Assembly: GCA_907164885.2 (NCBI GenBank)
Contig: OU015492.1
Location: 204,169,297-204,233,296, forward strand
Length of the DNA stretch: 64,000 nt
Source: Dolomedes plantarius
Lineage: Eukaryota > Arthropoda > Arachnida > Araneae > Dolomedidae
Direction: 5' to 3'
The position numbers were made by a program, and so were the translations under genes. This document shows positions 22,663 to 32,769 of this stretch, in pieces. The notes beneath the pieces were generated by a model. The model worked only from the letters and a program-made list of their open reading frames with translations, was not told the DNA's origin and searched no databases. Each line of letters opens with the position of its first letter. Within the stretch, counting starts at the first letter, position 1.

Positions 22663-23027
22663 TATTTCATATCAGCAATTAGTAATTCTCTATCTCGATG
22701 ATCAATTCAAAATCCGATAAAGTTATCATTATAATAAAAAAGTATAAAAGCAATGCAACATAGTTTTAAAATTTAATTGTGGAATATGTTTATGCATATA
22801 ATTATGCCTTGTTCACATTGCTTCCTGAGTGTCAGCGTTAAAAAATATAACAAATTAACTCATCGCTGACGTATGGTAAAAAGATCAGGTGATACGTTAA
22901 ACCAATCACAGGCCAAGTCAACAATCGTCTGCATATGTCAAAAATATATGAACGATCGTCGGTCAATCAGACGAGCTCGATACATTTCTTGTCGGAGTCT
23001 ATAATGCCCTAAAAATTTATGCATAGC
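22663..23027. other. Spacer, nothing recognised
   Basis: No feature could be supported. Confidence 0.35.
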
Positions 23028-23220
23028 GCTGCACTAGTCGCATATTGCATCGCGTAATTTACGCGCTTAAATGCATGGTCAGACGCCATTAGTCAATGAC
23101 ATGGGCGCAATCAAGCGTAAACACTCAAGTGTAAGGACGTAATATGACCGTGTTGTGACACTATTAATGGATTTTAAATGGCAGCGTAAATTACTCGATG
23201 TAATTTGCGTCTAGTGCAGC
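23028..23220. mobile_element. Small MITE-like inverted-repeat element
   Basis: Arms of about 40 bp: GCTGCACTAGTCGCATATTG at the left; the right-end complement reads GCTGCACTAGACGCAAATTA. Both continue into GTAATTTACGC. It is 193 bp in total with no coding potential. The superfamily could not be assigned because no clear target duplication is seen. Confidence 0.65.
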
Positions 23221-23909
23221 TTTTCGGTTTAACTGCTACGTGTAAAATTCAAATTGACTTATTTTTCAATATGCATTAAAACAATTACAGTAATATAAAA
23301 ATAATGAAAATATATACTAACATCTTAGGATTTCCATCCCTATTATTCCAGACAGAGTTTAATTTTTAAACAAAAACCTTATGCAATTAAAACTTTATTT
23401 GGACAAATTTCATACTTTCATACTTCAATTTTGTAGTCGAAACATTACATAACATCACTGAAACATTACAACATTCTTCCTATTGAAATAATTATATTTT
23501 CAAAGTAAAAGATTGATTTCCGTATTCATTTATTTTAAACAAAATCCAAGGAAGAAAATTTTAATAATTTAAGATCTGACTGTCGTATAAAGACAGACAT
23601 AACAATAAAGATGCTAGCAAACTTTCACTTGTTTTGGAATACGATACTAATGTTCTTTAAATTATACTCTTGTAAATGAAATTTAACATATTTATTGAAA
23701 TAATTTTTCTTTCAATTTTGGAAATTTTCTAGAACTTGTTCAACTTTTACATTCTTAAATAAATTTACATAGCTACATCCCCTCATCATTATTTAAATTT
23801 AACGCATACCTAGAAGAGTATTTTTCATTAGGTTACCTTACAACCAATTAACATTTAATAGTGTTGTCGTATATATGTGTACTCTTGGTTTTATAATTTC
23901 TGACGAAGA
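23221..23909. other. AT-rich spacer, nothing recognised
   Basis: No feature could be supported. Confidence 0.4.
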
Positions 23910-23924
23910 ACACACACACACACA

Positions 23925-23995
<71 letters not shown>

Positions 23996-23996
23996 G
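23910..23996. repeat. (CA)n(TA)n(TG)n microsatellite
   Basis: CA repeats, then TA, then TG, making a partly self-complementary tract. Confidence 0.95.
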
Positions 23997-24055
23997 GTAG
24001 TTACGGTCAATGTGATTAATCAGTTATCATTAATAATAACAGAATATTATTAATA

Positions 24056-25358
24056 CAGAGGCTCTTCCCACATTTTTTAGACGATGTATATTGTATTCAC
24101 AAAACTAAATTACATAAAATTCGTGTGTTTTAAATATTCTATTTGACATCCCTTATTCTGAACTATCTTTCGACACCGCAATTTCCAGGATAATAATGCC
24201 TTTTGAAGTGTCAGAAAGAGGTATTCTATCCCATTCCTTCTGAACAGCTTTCCAGAGTCCTGTAAGGGTTTTGGGACGACGTTTGGATAATGCAGATTTT
24301 AAAAGTCTGAAAGCACAAAAATCCATAGGTGATACATCGGGAGATTTAGTAGGGATATCAGTGAAGGGTATGGCCTTGATACCAGTTTTTTGTTCCATTT
24401 CTTTTAGGAAATTTATAGTGGATTTTGATGTGTGACTGCTAGCTTTGTCCTGATGGAGTCTCACAGATTGATGGCACTGTGGGTAAAGCGATGGTATTTC
24501 ATTCAGAAAAATTGGCGATAAAATATGTTTCTGATAATATTTGGAGTTAATCTTGACATTTTTTTTCACTCTCTTTATTATTAACTTGCCATTATAAGAA
24601 AAACCAGCAACAATCATGAAACCCTTAGAAAAACTTTCTTTCGATTCTTTGAACCATGTACTTAAATTTTTTTCTCTCCTTTTATGATAATATATGGCTC
24701 TTTTTTTGTTGCAATCATTTAAATACACCCATGATTCATCTATTGTGACAATTGTTTACCATTTTTCTTTGCATAAGTGTTTTTCATATTGAATTCTGCA
24801 GCGTGTCCAGCGTCCAGCGATATGATTTAGAAGAAGACGATGCACATTGCGTTTTTTCGCTTCCTTAAGATTTAAATCAACGTTTATCATTTTGTTTACA
24901 GTGGACACCGAGCATTTAAATGATTTTGCAACTGTCCTTTGACTAGGGGGATTTTCTTTTAACATTAAACAACGTACCTTTGCAATAGTCGAAGATGTCT
25001 GTTAATTCCTTGGATACTTGTTTGGAATTTTTGTCCCACTTGAGGCTCCAATTTGACGCTTTTTTCCTTTCTTGTTGACGATATTACCTATCGACGCTTT
25101 AGATATCACAAAACCATGACTCTCACATCGTTTTTGGATAACGGAGTATGCATATTTCTCTTCGGAAAGAGAATAAATGTAGCCTTCGAACCACTGGTTT
25201 GTTAAAAACGCCATTTTGAATAAAAACAAAACTTTCAAGCCGCAGACGATAATTTTGACTTTTAAAAGCATAGTACAATTGCAGTTATTTCTTTTGCAGC
25301 AAACGATTTTTAATTACCGCTTACCAAAATCGTCTAAAAAATGTGCGAACAGCCTCTG
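24056..25358 (-). mobile_element. DD41D Tc1/mariner transposon, nearly intact
   Basis: Terminal inverted repeats of about 30 bp: the left starts CAGAGGCTCTTCCCACATTT; the right-end complement starts CAGAGGCTGTTCGCACATTT. TA flanks both ends (24054-24055 and 25359-25360). The 1.3-kb length and single transposase frame on the minus strand fit a complete Tc1/mariner-type element. The truncated copy at 2808-3142 and the more divergent element at 45045-47225 belong to the same group. Confidence 0.92.
24153..25214 (-). pseudogene. DD41D transposase with two in-frame stops
   Basis: This would be a cut-and-paste transposase of about 353 codons, a normal family length. The start is the ATG of MAFLTNQWFEGYIYSLSEEK at 25214; an upstream ATG adds only leader-like residues. 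Domains in order: a first helix-turn-helix around YSVIQKRCESHGFVISKASI, a second around SQRTVAKSFKCSVSTVNKMI, then the catalytic core with TIDESWVYLND (first Asp), HQDKASSHTSKST (second Asp) and SPDVSPMDF (third Asp). Exactly 41 residues separate the last two Asp, so the signature is DD41D. The frame is continuous apart from TAA codons at 25002-25004 and 24756-24758. DD41D places it near the rosa/Visitor group (from memory). Confidence 0.88.
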
Positions 25359-25394
25359 TAATTACCAATGAAGTTTGGTCTATGTAATAATTTT

Positions 25395-25660
25395 CCTTTA
25401 AATGGCCTTTAAACCAACTGTACACAATTAATGATTTTACTGTCTGCAAGGAAGCTTTTATTTCCGTCAATGAAGTTCCAGTGAAGGAAATTTGTCTAAG
25501 AGAATGTGCTTGTAAAAAATCAAGGATTTCAATACTGCAACTATGGAAGCAATTGTAACTCAAGTCGCTGCAAAAGTAAAAAGTCAAAAACCCTTTGTAA
25601 CTCCAAATGCCACAATAGCTCTTCCTGGGAAAATAAATATTTTTTTGAAAATGTAAGTAA
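25395..25660 (+). pseudogene. Possible decayed coding segment
   Basis: Two consecutive plus-strand frames look protein-like: NDFTVCKEAFISVNEVPVKE then CLRECACKKSR, followed after a one-base shift near 25520 by KIKDFNTATMEAIVTQVAAK and further residues ending PGKINIFLKM at a stop. No family was recognised. It may be the 3' end of an unidentified transposon gene flanking the DD41D insertion. Confidence 0.35.
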
Positions 25661-26086
25661 TATTGTATTTGTAATGTCGTTTATTTGGAATTTGTTGTTG
25701 CCTTAAGGTATTTGTGTGTAATGTAATTTGTTTGATGTAATAAATTTGGAATGTATTTTATAAATAACAGTATGCATTTTATAAATAATAATTTTACAAA
25801 TAATCATTATTGTAAAACATTTTTTACATTGACTAAATTTCATTGCTAACTAAACTGTTTATGTGTGTAATATAATGAACTTTCTTGATCTTTCTTATTG
25901 AGTTGGGGTTTCAATAAATCATGCTTAATTAATCCCAATGATAGAACTTCATTCGTAATTATTAACATTTACCTATAAAATGTGATTAATATGCATTATT
26001 TATTCCATTTACCAAAAGTCGTGGTTAGTATTAATAATATCCGGATTTTTTAATTTATCCACAACATTATATCCACAACATTATAA
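25661..26086. other. AT-rich spacer, nothing recognised
   Basis: No feature could be supported. Confidence 0.4.
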
Positions 26087-26353
26087 CGAAGGTGTGATGC
26101 AGACGGGCGCAGTGTAGATCCAGGGAAGCACTTACGAACTTTAGGCGAGAAATGCACACATGGAGCCATTGATGAAATACACAACTTCGAAGACTTGCTT
26201 TATTTATTAGAAGGCATCAGCTGCAGTGGCCACATGACTTGGCCTGACGGGGCGCGGATTGCATTACCATACAGAAGCGGACCGCAGGTCCGACAGCAAC
26301 GAGAGTTAGACACCAATAGAGAGAAATCTTCTGTTCACGCAAATAGTAAATGA
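26087..26353 (+). CDS. Unidentified 88-codon open segment in repeat
   Basis: Open from 26087 (after a stop at 26084-26086) to TGA at 26351-26353, with no ATG near the left edge, so it would be an internal or terminal exon or a 5'-truncated frame. It reads RRCDADGRSVDPGKHLRTLG, then DEIHNFEDLLYLLEGISCSG, then HMTWPDGARIALPYRSGPQV and ends EKSSVHANSK. Composition looks like a real soluble protein. DAxGRSVDPGKHL and CSGHMT are conserved in the inverted copy at 17925-18640. AG precedes possible splice entry near 26101, but this is weak. I do not recognise the family and assign no function. Confidence 0.4.
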   Translation, partial: RRCDADGRSVDPGKHLRTLGEKCTHGAIDEIHNFEDLLYLLEGISCSGHMTWPDGARIALPYRSGPQVRQQRELDTNREKSSVHANSK

Positions 26354-26795
26354 GTGCTTTGCGATATTGACGCCAAGGGCCTAAACTACTTAATATTTTA
26401 ATTGGACGACTTTAGATTCGTGGAATTCACGTGTCCACATAAGTTTTCCCGGGGACTGTACTGCTAGATCCCGCGCTTGTTAGAACCGCGAACTATTGAC
26501 CTGGGTGCAGGATAAGTGGCCATAAAGTTCTTATAAAGTGTGGTTTTGAAGCTACAGACCCCATAAATTCAGAGTGGTTCGAGGGCTCTTCAAGAATTTT
26601 GACATTACACTGGCATTAGGAATCTTATAAACTTCCTACACTCATATCTGGGGATGTTATTGAGTTCAGCTACTTCACATGCCTGTATAATGATCTGCAG
26701 GGCTACGATAAAATATCTTATTTTACTTTTAAGTTGCAATTTTAGAAAAGGGGTTGTGCTTTATTAACAGGATAATTTTAAATGCGCTTTAGATA
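26095..26795 (+). repeat. Dispersed repeat with coding-like segment, copy 2
   Basis: Inverted partner of 17925-18640 over about 700 bp. The 5' third is an open frame (see 26087-26353). The remaining 440 bp is conserved between copies but non-coding in appearance, like a 3' untranslated region. Downstream both copies run into microsatellites ((GT)n here, (TA)n there). It could be the 3' part of an unrecognised transposon or a duplicated gene end. Confidence 0.75.
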
Positions 26796-26821
26796 TCTAA
26801 TGGTAGGCCGTTATTATCACA

Positions 26822-27231
26822 AATGTGTGTGTGTGTGTGTGTTATGTTTTACCATAGAACCTCGTGCATGACCAGAAGAAGCTCTTGCATCCTCAACTCG
26901 TCTCTACAGCAATACCGCGTGCCCGATTTGGTTTTTAAAAGTTAAACAAACGCATTGAGAAGTATTCCTGAGAAGATATCGTCGTGTGTGGACTTAAGTT
27001 TTCATGTGAAACGGATGATTTCAATCTACTTTGTAAATGATAATATGTGTAATACAGTGAATTTAGTTTCAGCTGTGTTATGTTATATTGGACCAAGTGA
27101 TTACACCCTAGACACCGGAATTTCTATAGATATTTGGGAGTTCGGCCGGGATCAAGTTGAATCCTGAAGCGAAAGTATTAGTAACGTTTTGTCTGATTTA
27201 TTTGTATTATCAGGAATTATCTTTGTCAAGC
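26822..27231 (+). other. Possible LTR/leader of the gypsy element
   Basis: This 400-bp stretch lies directly upstream of the gag relic and starts with a (GT)n tract. TTGGACCAAGTG near 27090 could be a primer-binding site. No matching 3' LTR was found downstream, so LTR status is unproven. A 70-codon frame (26955-27167) is probably fortuitous. Confidence 0.3.
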
Positions 27232-28335
27232 ATGGCGTATTTGGCTAGAATAAGAAAGAAACGATTTATTAATTCTAGTTGACTAATCGGAAAGTAGCTG
27301 ATTTGATTGAATTGATCACAGATGAGGCATATGACAAAGACGTTACGAAAGCTATTATAGATAGAATTTGAGAGGAAAAAGAAGAAAAATTAAAAGAAGA
27401 AATCTCAGATAGAGAGTTTCAATTAAAAGCAGAACTCATTGATTGTTGGGAGTTGTATCTCTACATTATTATTATCTCTATGTTTCGCGAGCTTTCAAAT
27501 AGATAGATTTGAACCGTGAATAATAGATTTAAACAAGGAATATAACGTTAAAGTTTTATAAGCTCTTGTGTTGTTATTGCTTCTAATTACTATTATTTCT
27601 TCTGATTCGAATTTGAGGTTCCGGAACGGAATATTGATAGACAGTTTCAATTAAAAGCAGAACTCGCAGATGGAGAGTTTCAATTAAAAAAAATTAGTAT
27701 TGAAATCTAAAATCAGATCCGAGAGTGTAGACTCTAGCACTCTATCTGCTCCGTTGGCAGGGAAACATGACTTAATTAAGTTAATGACAAAATATGATGA
27801 GAATACCGATTCTAGTGTTTACTTAGCTTTATATGAGCAACAGATTAGGCGCCTTGAAGTTCCAAAAGAACTTCGGGTCTATAACTTGTTAGGACTAGTA
27901 CTGTTAGATATTGTTAATATTATCGCTAGAGAGCCTGACCCTCTCGCGAAGTATTATGAACACGTCAAGTTGTTGCTGATGAAACGTTTCAAATTAAGCC
28001 CTGAACAGTTTAGACAGAAGTTTTTCTGCCGTAGAAAAGAAGCGTTGGCTTCTTGGCGCGATTTTGGTTTTGAGTTAAGAAATTTCTTTGAGGAGTGGTT
28101 AAAAGGAGTCAAAGTTTTAGATTTTGATGGGGTAAAGTAACTCATTGTGACTGATCAATTAAAACATAGATTCCCGACTGAAATGCAGGAACACTTCATA
28201 AATAAGTTAGGTAAAATTAAGAAAGTTGATGAGTTAGTTACTGAATTCGAAGATTACGAGGCCGAGAGGCGCAATTTTCGAAAGCAAACAAAGGAAATTC
28301 TGAAACAGGATTTCATAATCCTAAATCTGAGATAA
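27232..28335 (+). pseudogene. Ty3/gypsy-like Gag pseudogene
   Basis: This is a relic of a retrotransposon Gag protein. It starts MAYLARIRKKRFINSS at 27232, then after a stop DLIELITDEAYDKDVTKAII and KEEISDREFQLKAELID. After a disrupted stretch (27470-27690) the capsid-like part is open from 27700: DLIKLMTKYDENTDSSVYLA, KYYEHVKLLLMKRFKLSPEQ, SWRDFGFELRNFFEEWL. A TAA at 28138-28140 interrupts, and the frame resumes with DQLKHRFPTEMQEHFINKLG to 28335. Similar Gag proteins are typical of spider Ty3/gypsy elements (from memory). No zinc knuckle is seen. The integrase fragment follows almost at once, so protease, RT and RNase H are deleted. Confidence 0.8.
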
Positions 28336-29049
28336 TCGCTTGAAAAAGTAGTAGCTAATTGTGTGCAATGCATACGCTACAATAATAAACGTGGGAAAGG
28401 TGAGGGCTTTTAAAACCCTATTCCATAGGAAAACGTCCCATTGAGCACCTATCATTTGGATCATATAGGTCCTTTGGCATGGACGAATAAAAACTACCAA
28501 CACATACTCACGATCGTCGATGCCTTTACTAAAATTTGCTGGTTTTACCCTGTGAAAACAACAACGTGCAAAGAAATTATAGAGAAATTGGAGATCCAAC
28601 GGAATATTTTGGGAAATCCGGTAAGAATAATCATTTATAGGGGTCCGGCTTATTGCATCAAAGAAGGGATCGAGCACGTGAAAATCACAACCGTCATACC
28701 CATAGGTAACAGTCACGGGGAACGGATACACAGTATTCTGATCCCAGTTCTGTCAAAATTAGCCAGCGATGATCCTTCCAAGTGGTCCAAGTTTGTGCCA
28801 TATGTTCAACGCGTCATTAACAGTACTACGTCGCAGAACACAAAATATACTCCATTCGAGCACTTGACCGGGACGAAGATGAAAAACAAGGATGATCTGG
28901 GGATCAAGGAAATATTAAAGGACGAATATTTGCAGAGTGTCAAGAAAAACAGAGATGAGATGTGGGAAGAGTGCCGAAAGAATATTAGCAAACTGCAGGA
29001 GGAGAACAAAGATGCGGAAATGAATAGCCAACATTTCTGCATCTTTGTT
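28336..29049 (+). pseudogene. Ty3/gypsy integrase pseudogene
   Basis: The end of the zinc-binding region (CVQCIRYNNK near 28350) precedes the core. The main frame from 28441 reads STYHLDHIGPLAWTNKNYQH with the first catalytic Asp, ILTIVDAFTKICWFYPVKT, then RIIIYRGPAYCIKEG, where the usual Asp of the (S/T)DRG motif is Tyr, then GNSHGERIHSILIPVLSKLA with the catalytic Glu. Loss of the second Asp and the upstream stops mean no active enzyme. The core ends near 29010 with a charged helix (REDEMWEECRKN-like) and then loses similarity. It belongs to the same deleted element as the Gag relic. Confidence 0.82.
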
Positions 29050-29254
29050 TATCCTCTAGCTGACCAGGTTTGCGTTTCCATTTATACATTCCTATGTGAT
29101 TCTGTTTTGTTTTGAGTTTTTTACCTCCTCCAGAAAAATGCTATATTTCCGGCCATCTAGTGGGGTTGGTAAGAGGTGCAGTACGATTAAGTAAACAGCG
29201 CCCTCCAGTGTCTGGTTTGTGTTTCCGGTCATACATTACTATGTGATTATTGCT

Positions 29255-29365
29255 CGTCTTAACATCGCTCGGAAATCTATCGCTCGTCTAACTGCGATCG
29301 AAAATCTATCGCTCGTCTAACTGCGATCGAAAATCTATCGCTCGTCTAACTTCGCTCGAACTTAA
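29255..29365. repeat. 29-bp tandem repeat, about 3.5 units
   Basis: Units of ATCTATCGCTCGTCTAAC followed by TGCGATCGAAA, nearly identical. The first and last units are diverged (ACATCGCTCGG, TTCGCTCGAAC). Confidence 0.92.
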
Positions 29366-29459
29366 AAAACTCTCATAACGTATATTGTTGTAATGAAAGG
29401 AAATTTCACTGGACTTACACAATTTCACATCCTTAGAAATTGTAAAGAAATTGTTCTAT

Positions 29460-29638
29460 AAAGAAATTTGGTATGGTGCTCGGATCGAATCCCGGCGTCG
29501 CACCACTAAAATACCTCCGTTTGTGTCGTCCCTTCATAGGGGGTTAATTTTGCCGCCTATACGGTGCCCCCATAATAAAATGGTTAGCAAACTGAGGTGT
29601 AATAATATGTCTGAAGACAAGTGCCTCCGCTAAAAAAA
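29460..29638 (+). mobile_element. tRNA-derived SINE, 5'-truncated
   Basis: GGATCGAATCCCGG near 29481 resembles a tRNA B box. The 3' part shares CCTATACGGTGCCCCC and ACAAGTGCCTCCGC with the SINE at 32770-33113 and ends in A-rich sequence. The A-box region and part of the body are missing. Confidence 0.7.
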
Positions 29639-29639
29639 A

Positions 29640-31036
29640 TTGAATAAATAAAAATTTAACATCCAAGGAGCCAATTAAAAGTCACTTTAGAGAGAACAAA
29701 ATTAAAAAAAAAAGAAAAACCTCATTATAGTTTTTACTATTTTCTTGTGTGTAAAAGGTATTAGATTTTGGTAGTCATTGACCTTAACATGTCAAAATTC
29801 CACCCTCTACCTATATAATTACTCAAATCGGAAATAAAATTAAATTAATTAATCTGGAGTGATCAAATATTGACATTTTCTCTTACGTGAAGGCAATTAA
29901 GTCATTTGCACAAAAATATCTTTCCGCGCTTGTGGATAACATTTTACAGGACATGTTGCTTCACACATTCATTTCACAGTCTATAAATACCTTTAGAATC
30001 TAATTAGCTTCTAGAAATAAATTTTCAAACTTTTTTTTCATTATCCTTAATTGTTAACACTGTTGGGGAATTGACTAATTGGTTTTCTCTTTATCATTTT
30101 TATTACATAATTAAAATATATCAATATTAAGAATAATTCATTTTATTTCATACTGAGACTTCAAATGTAAATCCTAGAATAAAAGGTTTATTATTATTAA
30201 ATTTATTAGATTAATTTCATCAAAAATTACTTTAAAAGTGATAACGGAATTTTTTTGAAGAACTCCCACTAGCAAACCAAACGTTATTGTTCTGAACTCA
30301 TTTTAATGATAGAAGAAGAATTGTTTTTTTTTCTAGTATTTAATTTAATGCATTTTAATGGATTAAAAGTTTAATAAAATCAATATCATTAATAAATCTA
30401 ATTAAATTACAAAATTTGTTTTTCAATTTGAAGAAGCATAAAAGAATGTCGTTGTAAGTAAGCCAGAATGAATTTGTAAAAATCAAAACAGTGTTTAATT
30501 TTTTATTTACACCTGAAGCAACTCGTAATGTAAAAAAAATTTTAAAATAACACATCTAGTTTTCACAAAACTTCTTTCTTTTCAGTATTAGAGTAATTCT
30601 ACAAACTGGAAAATTTTGTATCCAAAATTCTCTCTCTCGCGATTTATAATTAGCTCTCAGTAATTCCTTGACCAACCAATACTGTCTGAAACATTAATGT
30701 AAAAATTTGACTACAAAATTATTTTACTGTAAATAGTAAATGGAGAAATTAATATTCAAAATCACAATTTTATTTATAATGCGATTAATTAATTTTAACA
30801 ATGCCGTCACACAAAGAGCACCTGTTGAAATATGCTAGACTTTTCAATACGTAAAACTTTGCTCTGATTTATGTTGAAATTTAGATATTAATTTTTGATA
30901 GAAAGAAAATTTGTTTATAAAATGTATTGTTAAGTAAAAAATTAAGATTTTATTCAGATATCTAGAGACTCTAACAATTGGAATTTTCATCTAAAAAGAA
31001 CAGCTTTCCTCTGACAAGAAACAGTAAAATAGATAA
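29640..31036. other. AT-rich spacer, nothing recognised
   Basis: No coding motif, RNA gene or repeat end could be identified in this 1.4-kb stretch. Confidence 0.4.
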
Positions 31037-31040
31037 TTAA

Positions 31041-32032
31041 CCCGCGAGCACTCGCACCCAATTTCGAACACGAGAACTCGCGCCGGGTATCTCATACCCG
31101 AGTTCATTTCTGCTATTTAAATATCAATTAATATTGTTTATATGCAAACCTTACGTAACTAAAGAACATAAAATAATAAATTAAACATTTTTAGTGAATT
31201 TTAATAATACTTACATTTTTTATAGACAATTTTTACAAACTATATACTGATGTTCAATACAGAGACATTTTTCACATTTTTGGCACATAAACTTAGTTTT
31301 TCTGTCTTTATTACTTGGGCAAATTTAGCATCGTTTATATTTTGACTAGAGTTTTTTTGCAGTCGGTGCACTATTAGTGATTTCCAGTTCCATTCAAGTG
31401 CTTGAATAAGTTGTTTTTGTTTGAGGCACCATCATATTTAGCATGTTGCTATCGAAGAGAACATTCCATGTATCTACGGGAGAAGCGACATCTCTTGAAT
31501 AATGTGTATTACCCGGAAGCTTGCTAATTACGTTAGTTGAATGCTTCCTTACATTTTACCGGTATTTTTTCTTCAGCCATTTTGTAATTGTATCTTTACC
31601 AATATAAAATTCGGCTGTTGACAGTAAACTTTTATCTTCGGTTTCTGTCTCAATTTCAGTAGAAGAATCGTGATTCCTACAGTATTCTCAATCCTCAGAG
31701 GCATCATTATCTTCGGATAAAGGTTCATAATCACTAGAAACAGTCTCTAAAAGGTGTCGTAATTGTTTCATTTCCTCGTTGGAATTAAAAAAGTGCGCCA
31801 TGATACACTAAACCGACAGAAAAATTGGAAAGATCTGACTGACGCGAGGACTCGCACGGGTATGACATACCCCCCCAAAATATTTTTCTCAAAATCTATT
31901 TTTAGAGCAGAACTAGTTTTTACCCCGCTGAAAGAATGTGACCTTGAATACAGCTACAAGGAATTTCGGCCTAACAAAAACATTGAATGAAAATGGATTG
32001 GGTATGTCATACCCGGTACGAGTTCTCGAGGG
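31041..32032 (-). mobile_element. piggyBac element, internally deleted
   Basis: The ends read CCCGCGAGCACTCG and, in reverse complement, CCCTCGAGAACTCG, directly flanked by TTAA at 31037-31040 and 32033-32036. A composite motif, an ACTCG block followed by palindromic GGGTATGACATACCC, occurs at 31085-31099, 31858-31872 and 32000-32014 (the last inverted), near both termini. The minus strand carries a transposase with its start and end but not its middle. A 992-bp element with both ends and a deleted core is a typical non-autonomous piggyBac derivative. Confidence 0.88.
31220..31801 (-). pseudogene. piggyBac transposase, core deleted
   Basis: The N-terminal part starts MAHFFNSNEEMKQLRHLLET (ATG at 31799-31801) and is acidic (SSDYEPLSEDNDASED, ETETEDKSLL), typical of piggyBac N-termini. 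It continues through IGKDTITKWLKKKYR to about 31400. The C-terminal end is the Cys-rich domain TKFMCQKCEKCLCIEHQ followed by CKNCL and a stop at 31220-31222. This Cys/His spacing is characteristic of piggyBac end-binding domains. The central DDD catalytic core, some 300 residues in a full protein, is absent. Several in-frame stops and frame changes occur, so it is not functional. Confidence 0.82.
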
Positions 32033-32039
32033 TTAAACA

Positions 32040-32660
32040 ACCCGTCTGTGATAATACTGATTAAATAATGTGTAAAATTGCAATGAGTACGTGTATACAT
32101 GGAAAGCCAATTTCACTTAAGGAAACGATTGTTTGCTTACACTAAACATAATATGTTACACCGCATTTTCACAATCTCGATAGCGGCGAGTCGAATCGCG
32201 GGGGGCAAATGTGTAAACGGGGTTCTTGCCGTTTCTCCTCTCCAAACTTGGCGCTCGCTTCGGGAGCGGTTTTCTGGCACGAGTGAAAGAGGAAAGTTGC
32301 AACGGGAAGTCTTGTTCACAGCAAGAGGCACGAATGTGAGAACGGTCACTCGCTTCGATGCAGGAACGTGACTAATGCCTCGCGAATGTCTTGCGGGTGG
32401 TGCGATCGGGAAAGTGTAAATACGGCATTTAAAAAAAAAGCCGCTATTTTTTGTTGTTGTTGTTTCTTATGCCTCCTGGCAGGAAGTTCCAGACCGGGTC
32501 TATATAGGCTAAAGACTGAGGTGTGGGGCTCCGATTTGAAATAGCACCACAAGGAACGGAGTCCTTCTTAGCTAGTTGACACTTCAGTTTTGACCGAGCA
32601 ACCCCAGGGGCAACATCCTGGGGGATCCTACCCTCTACCACCCTCACTGACCTTCATAGA
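32040..32660. other. CpG-rich unclassified segment
   Basis: Markedly richer in G+C and CpG than the surroundings (for example AGCGGCGAGTCGAATCGCGG near 32182). GTGTAAACGG near 32209 and GTGTAAATACGG near 32415 bracket part of it in direct orientation. A GCCTCCTGGCAGGAAG-containing block starts near 32470. It is probably one or two unknown transposable elements. Small frames on both strands have no recognisable motif. Confidence 0.35.
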
Positions 32661-32769
32661 TTGATTTTCCAGTCTACGGATTCAACGTGCCCATATCCGG
32701 CCTACACACGGAAGTGTTTTTCCTTTCCAAAATATGTATGACATCGAAAATTGTGCAACACTTTTGCAC

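Noticed and set aside
28321..28731. 136-codon minus-strand frame
   Set aside because: Antisense to the integrase relic, which carries recognisable HLDHIGP and TIVDAFTK motifs.
29255..29365. Short regular repeats considered as a CRISPR array
   Set aside because: Units of 29 bp are directly contiguous without unique spacers and lie in a eukaryotic transposon-rich context.
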